This document shows, in pieces, positions 61,201 through 64,000 of a DNA stretch of 64,000 nt (position 1 is its first letter; the number at the start of each line of letters is the position of its first letter). The stretch spans positions 4,712,001 through 4,776,000 of the forward strand of contig JAWUZG010000016.1 in the NCBI GenBank assembly GCA_036785705.1, written 5' to 3'. The position numbers and the translations under genes are program-made. Origin of the DNA: Acanthornis magna (lineage: Eukaryota; Chordata; Aves; Passeriformes; Acanthizidae). The notes beneath the pieces are model-generated. The model made no database searches. It had not been told where the DNA came from and worked only from the letters and a program-made list of their open reading frames with translations.

Positions 61201-62693
61201 ATGTTTGACAATGAGGTCCTGGCGCCTCTTTCAGGAAAAATTTCAAGTCCTCTGGTGCAGAGCAGAAACAAAAAAAACCCAAAAATTCTTCTGTAGGGAG
61301 TGACAGCCTTTGAGATTTATGAGGAACAAAAGAGTAATTAAAATTGCCAAATAGACCTCAGTAGCACCAGCACTTCAGAGCGGTTCAGCCTGCTAGCTGA
61401 CTGGGATTTAGAGTATCCTTGGAAGATCTATAGAGCATCCCTAGAAGTTCTTGAAAACTGTTCTTAGCTTTACTTTTAAGAAAGTTCATGCTTTTCCTGA
61501 ATTAAAAGAAGGCTGCAGCTGTAGGATTAATAAAATAATAGTAGGCAATTCCTGTTAACACTGCTATTAAAACAGAGCTGAGGTGTTTGAGCAAGGAACT
61601 TCCATGGTCACAGCATCTGCAGGCTGCCGCAATTCTTAGGAAAATGGGATCTTGGCACAGCCGTGCACTCAGCAGGCAGTTTCCAGCATATCGTTCTGAA
61701 AACAAGGAAGAAAATCTGGACCCCAGGGTCGAAAAGAACCTGACAATCGTTAGTACTGCAAAGAACAAAGATGTAAATGCCTTTCTGTGGAGAGCCTGAT
61801 CTCTTCCCAAGGAGGAGATAAAGAAATTGCCCACAATGTGCTGGCTGGCTCCAGGAGAGTCAGAGTGCAATTTCCTCAGTTGTTTTATTATCAGTCACTT
61901 CTGTGCCAAGTCTGCCATTAACAGTTCCTGCTTGCAGAGTTGCCTCTCGGCTCTCAGAGTTGCTATAAGGTCTTAGCATTTGGGCCTCTCTGTGAATTGG
62001 CTCTGGAGGTTTGTTTGAGGCCATGGCTTGTGCCAGGAGCACTGCACACACTCACCACGACAGGAACAAAATTACAAACCTGTCTAATTTCCCCAAAGTC
62101 TACCTATTGTTTGTGCATGAGGAGGATAAGTATAATTGCTTTAATTTAAGGTCTCACAGGGGAAATTGGATTTTTTTTTTGTAATACAGAGCAACTCAGA
62201 CATGAAAGCTTTCCAGGCAGTTGGTCTCCATTTAAATTCAAAATACTGAAGGGGATGTGCCCTCAGCTACTCTAGTACCGTTTTTAGACAGTGTTTAAAT
62301 GTTTAGCTGCATATTAATTTTAAGTAATAAAAAAGGAGGTTCATATTTGGGGTCACATCCAAATATTCCTTTCAAGTCTGTGGTGAGAATTCCTACAAGA
62401 CTTCATGCATTTTGGAGTACGGCTCTTGAAGAACCAAATTTTCATGAGACCTTCCTCTCTTGAGGCCTCCTCTTGTGAGACCTACTGTGAGACCACTCTC
62501 AAAACTTTTAATTAGGCTTCCAACTGCACTTCGTTGCGTACATGTGTAAATGCAAAAAATGTTAACAGAATCCCTTAAGTGTTGATTCCTTAGTTGTGGC
62601 AGCAGAATCTTCAAGAAAACATAGCATGCGAAACCAATCGATGTCCAAGCATGTTTAATTTCTTCTCCTTCTTTTATGAATTAAAATGATGAG
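58226..62693. other. Intronic stretch between the two candidate exons
   Basis: No repeat family or further exon was recognised. Contents include a G run at about 59898-59905 and short open frames under 145 codons without domains. If both exons are real and adjacent, the intron is 5827 nt. Confidence 0.5.
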
Positions 62694-62735
62694 ACTGAGA
62701 TGACCAATTTGCTATCCAATAAGTTGACTCGAGAT
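62694..62735 (+). CDS. Possible 42-nt microexon, same gene
   Basis: A pyrimidine tract (TTTCTTCTCCTTCTTTT, ending near 62676) is followed, with no intervening AG, by GATGAG. From ACT at 62694 the frame reads TEMTNLLSNKLTRD and then meets GTAAGT at 62736-62741, a strong donor. Length is 42 nt, a multiple of three, and it enters and leaves in phase 0. That matches the phase 0 exit of the exon at 56790-56866, so joining them keeps the frame. The peptide is again coiled-coil-like. An in-frame TAA at 62682 lies just upstream of the acceptor, as expected for intron. The acceptor is weak, with adenines between the tract and the AG; using the next AG would give 36 nt. It could be alternatively spliced, or chance. 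Confidence 0.4.
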
Positions 62736-64000
62736 GTAAGTAAACAATACTTATTGAATAAAAGGTTTTCCCTCCCCGAATAAGAGATGTATAGTTTTGT
62801 AAAAGCAGTTCGAAGACTGCATCCAAAATACCTTCAAGCCCTCTAAGACAGTGGAGTTCCTTTTGTTTACTTTGGACATCAGGGGCTTGGGCTGCTACCT
62901 ACCAAAAAAAAAATTCTCTCGCATACATGCACTTCTAAATTGCATAATCAGAGACAGAAGTGAGCTTTTGCAACTTGTAATGAAATCTGCGTGGGGTACT
63001 GTGTGTTCTGGGGGGTGTCACCTGTGGTATCCAGGGCTTTTACGAGAATGTAAATAGGGTTCCCTAAAAACCTAGGAAATATAATTTAACAAGATCTGAA
63101 GTCGATCAGATCCAGAAGTCGACTAACAGATAAACAGAGACATACTGGGTTGAGTCTTACAAATTTGAGACAATCTTGTAATTTCTTGCAACTTAAAATT
63201 TTGGAAGGGCTCTGGAGCTGAATTTCGGTGTTGGAGTGTGTGAGAGAGAGATGCACACACAAAAAACTCTGCCATGCCCCATTTGTTTCTGTTGTGGGTA
63301 AGCAAGAACATTGGGTTTAATGAGGCTCAGTTTAACCTCCAGCTGTGAAATACAGGATTAGTCATATCCTGTGCTTAACCAGCTTTGTAATAATTTCACT
63401 AGATTCCACTTTTTTTCTCTGTATGAGGACAGGGCCAGGGAAAAAGCTCTTAATTGCAGTTAGATCAAGCTACGAAGAAGCAGCTTTTTGTGTCTTTGAA
63501 ACATGTGGAGAGGTTCAAAGTACATAGGGTCTCAGTGATCGGTCCATCTGAGAAGTGCTGAAAAATGTCTTGAGGGGAAACTAAGCAATAACTGCAGAGG
63601 CTTAAAACCAGATTTTTGCAATGAGTAAAATGCCAAATTCAAGCCCAGATCAAGAAAAATTCCGAGTCTGGTATCTGAAAACAACTTGGGCAGGAATGGG
63701 AAGGATATTAATCATTCATTGCTTTGAAAAAAAGGCCTCTTTACCCAAAACTAAGTTTATGACAAGATCTTCAGTTTTGTTTTGTTTTTCATGAAGCCAA
63801 AAGTGCAAATCTAAATCTTCATAAGAGACTTTAAAAGAATATTTAGATTACTTTGTAAAACTGGCTGCAATTGATTCTCCCTGACTGTTTGAGTCCTGGT
63901 TCAGCAGAGAGCTTGGAACATGGGAGTGGTCCTCCAGAGGAGAGGGACCTGAGTGCCCAGCAGAGCCCTCAGTCAGGGACCTTTGCTGATTTATTAGGAG
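62736..64000. other. Intronic or flanking sequence to window end
   Basis: Starts with the candidate GTAAGT donor. AT-rich sequence follows without a recognisable exon, RNA gene or named repeat. The last 100 bases (from about 63900) are more G-rich but match nothing I know. Confidence 0.5.

Noticed and set aside
1..64000. CRISPR arrays, bacterial operons, rRNA or tRNA genes, endogenous retrovirus
   Set aside because: No regularly spaced repeats, no clustered long open frames, no rRNA blocks and no tRNA cloverleaf were recognised by eye, and no paired long terminal repeats or retroviral motifs were seen. A tRNAscan or LTR search would be more sensitive than reading.

Overview
This is eukaryotic, almost certainly avian, nuclear DNA. 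The clearest sign is a scatter of 5'-truncated CR1 LINE copies. One still carries the typical tail of overlapping ATTCTATGA-like units, and several are old and eroded. There are no bacterial-style genes, no operons, no CRISPR array and no recognisable viral genome. A few eroded MIR-type SINE fragments and short simple repeats make up most of the remaining repeat content. Repeat density is low, as is usual in birds.

Almost the whole window reads as intron or intergenic DNA around a gene on the + strand. The one well-supported coding piece is a 77-nt internal exon at 56790-56866. It has a textbook acceptor and donor and encodes a heptad-patterned, charged coiled-coil segment. A second, weaker candidate is a 42-nt microexon at 62694-62735, in matching phase 0, ending in a GTAAGT donor. 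I could not name the gene from these 39 residues. No other exon upstream of 56790 can be supported, so the first ~56.8 kb is a long 5' intron, a set of long introns, or intergenic sequence.

Layout: 1-8 kb is non-coding, with two MIR-like relics and two CR1 copies in opposite orientations (5.6 and 6.5 kb). 8.2-8.65 kb is a GC-rich island-like patch with SRF-type motifs. 8.7-20 kb is unremarkable apart from short tandem repeats and a CR1 at 14.85 kb. 20.38-20.52 kb is a long pyrimidine tract, and 21.42-21.74 kb a recent 160-bp tandem duplication. 25-32 kb holds an old CR1, an AT-rich homeobox-site cluster (27.2 kb), an AT palindrome (29.0 kb), a promoter-like segment (29.84-29.97 kb), another old CR1 (31.5 kb) and the clearest MIR (32.2 kb). 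33-56 kb holds three more CR1 pieces, an octamer-containing AT-rich segment (45.6 kb) and poly(A)/poly(T) runs. 56.8-64 kb contains the exon, a candidate conserved element at 58.0-58.2 kb and the possible microexon.

The many short open frames in both strands are consistent with chance and are not annotated as genes. I see no evidence of a previously undescribed biological system. The items most worth checking are the two exons, the promoter-like segment, the candidate enhancers and the young tandem duplication.
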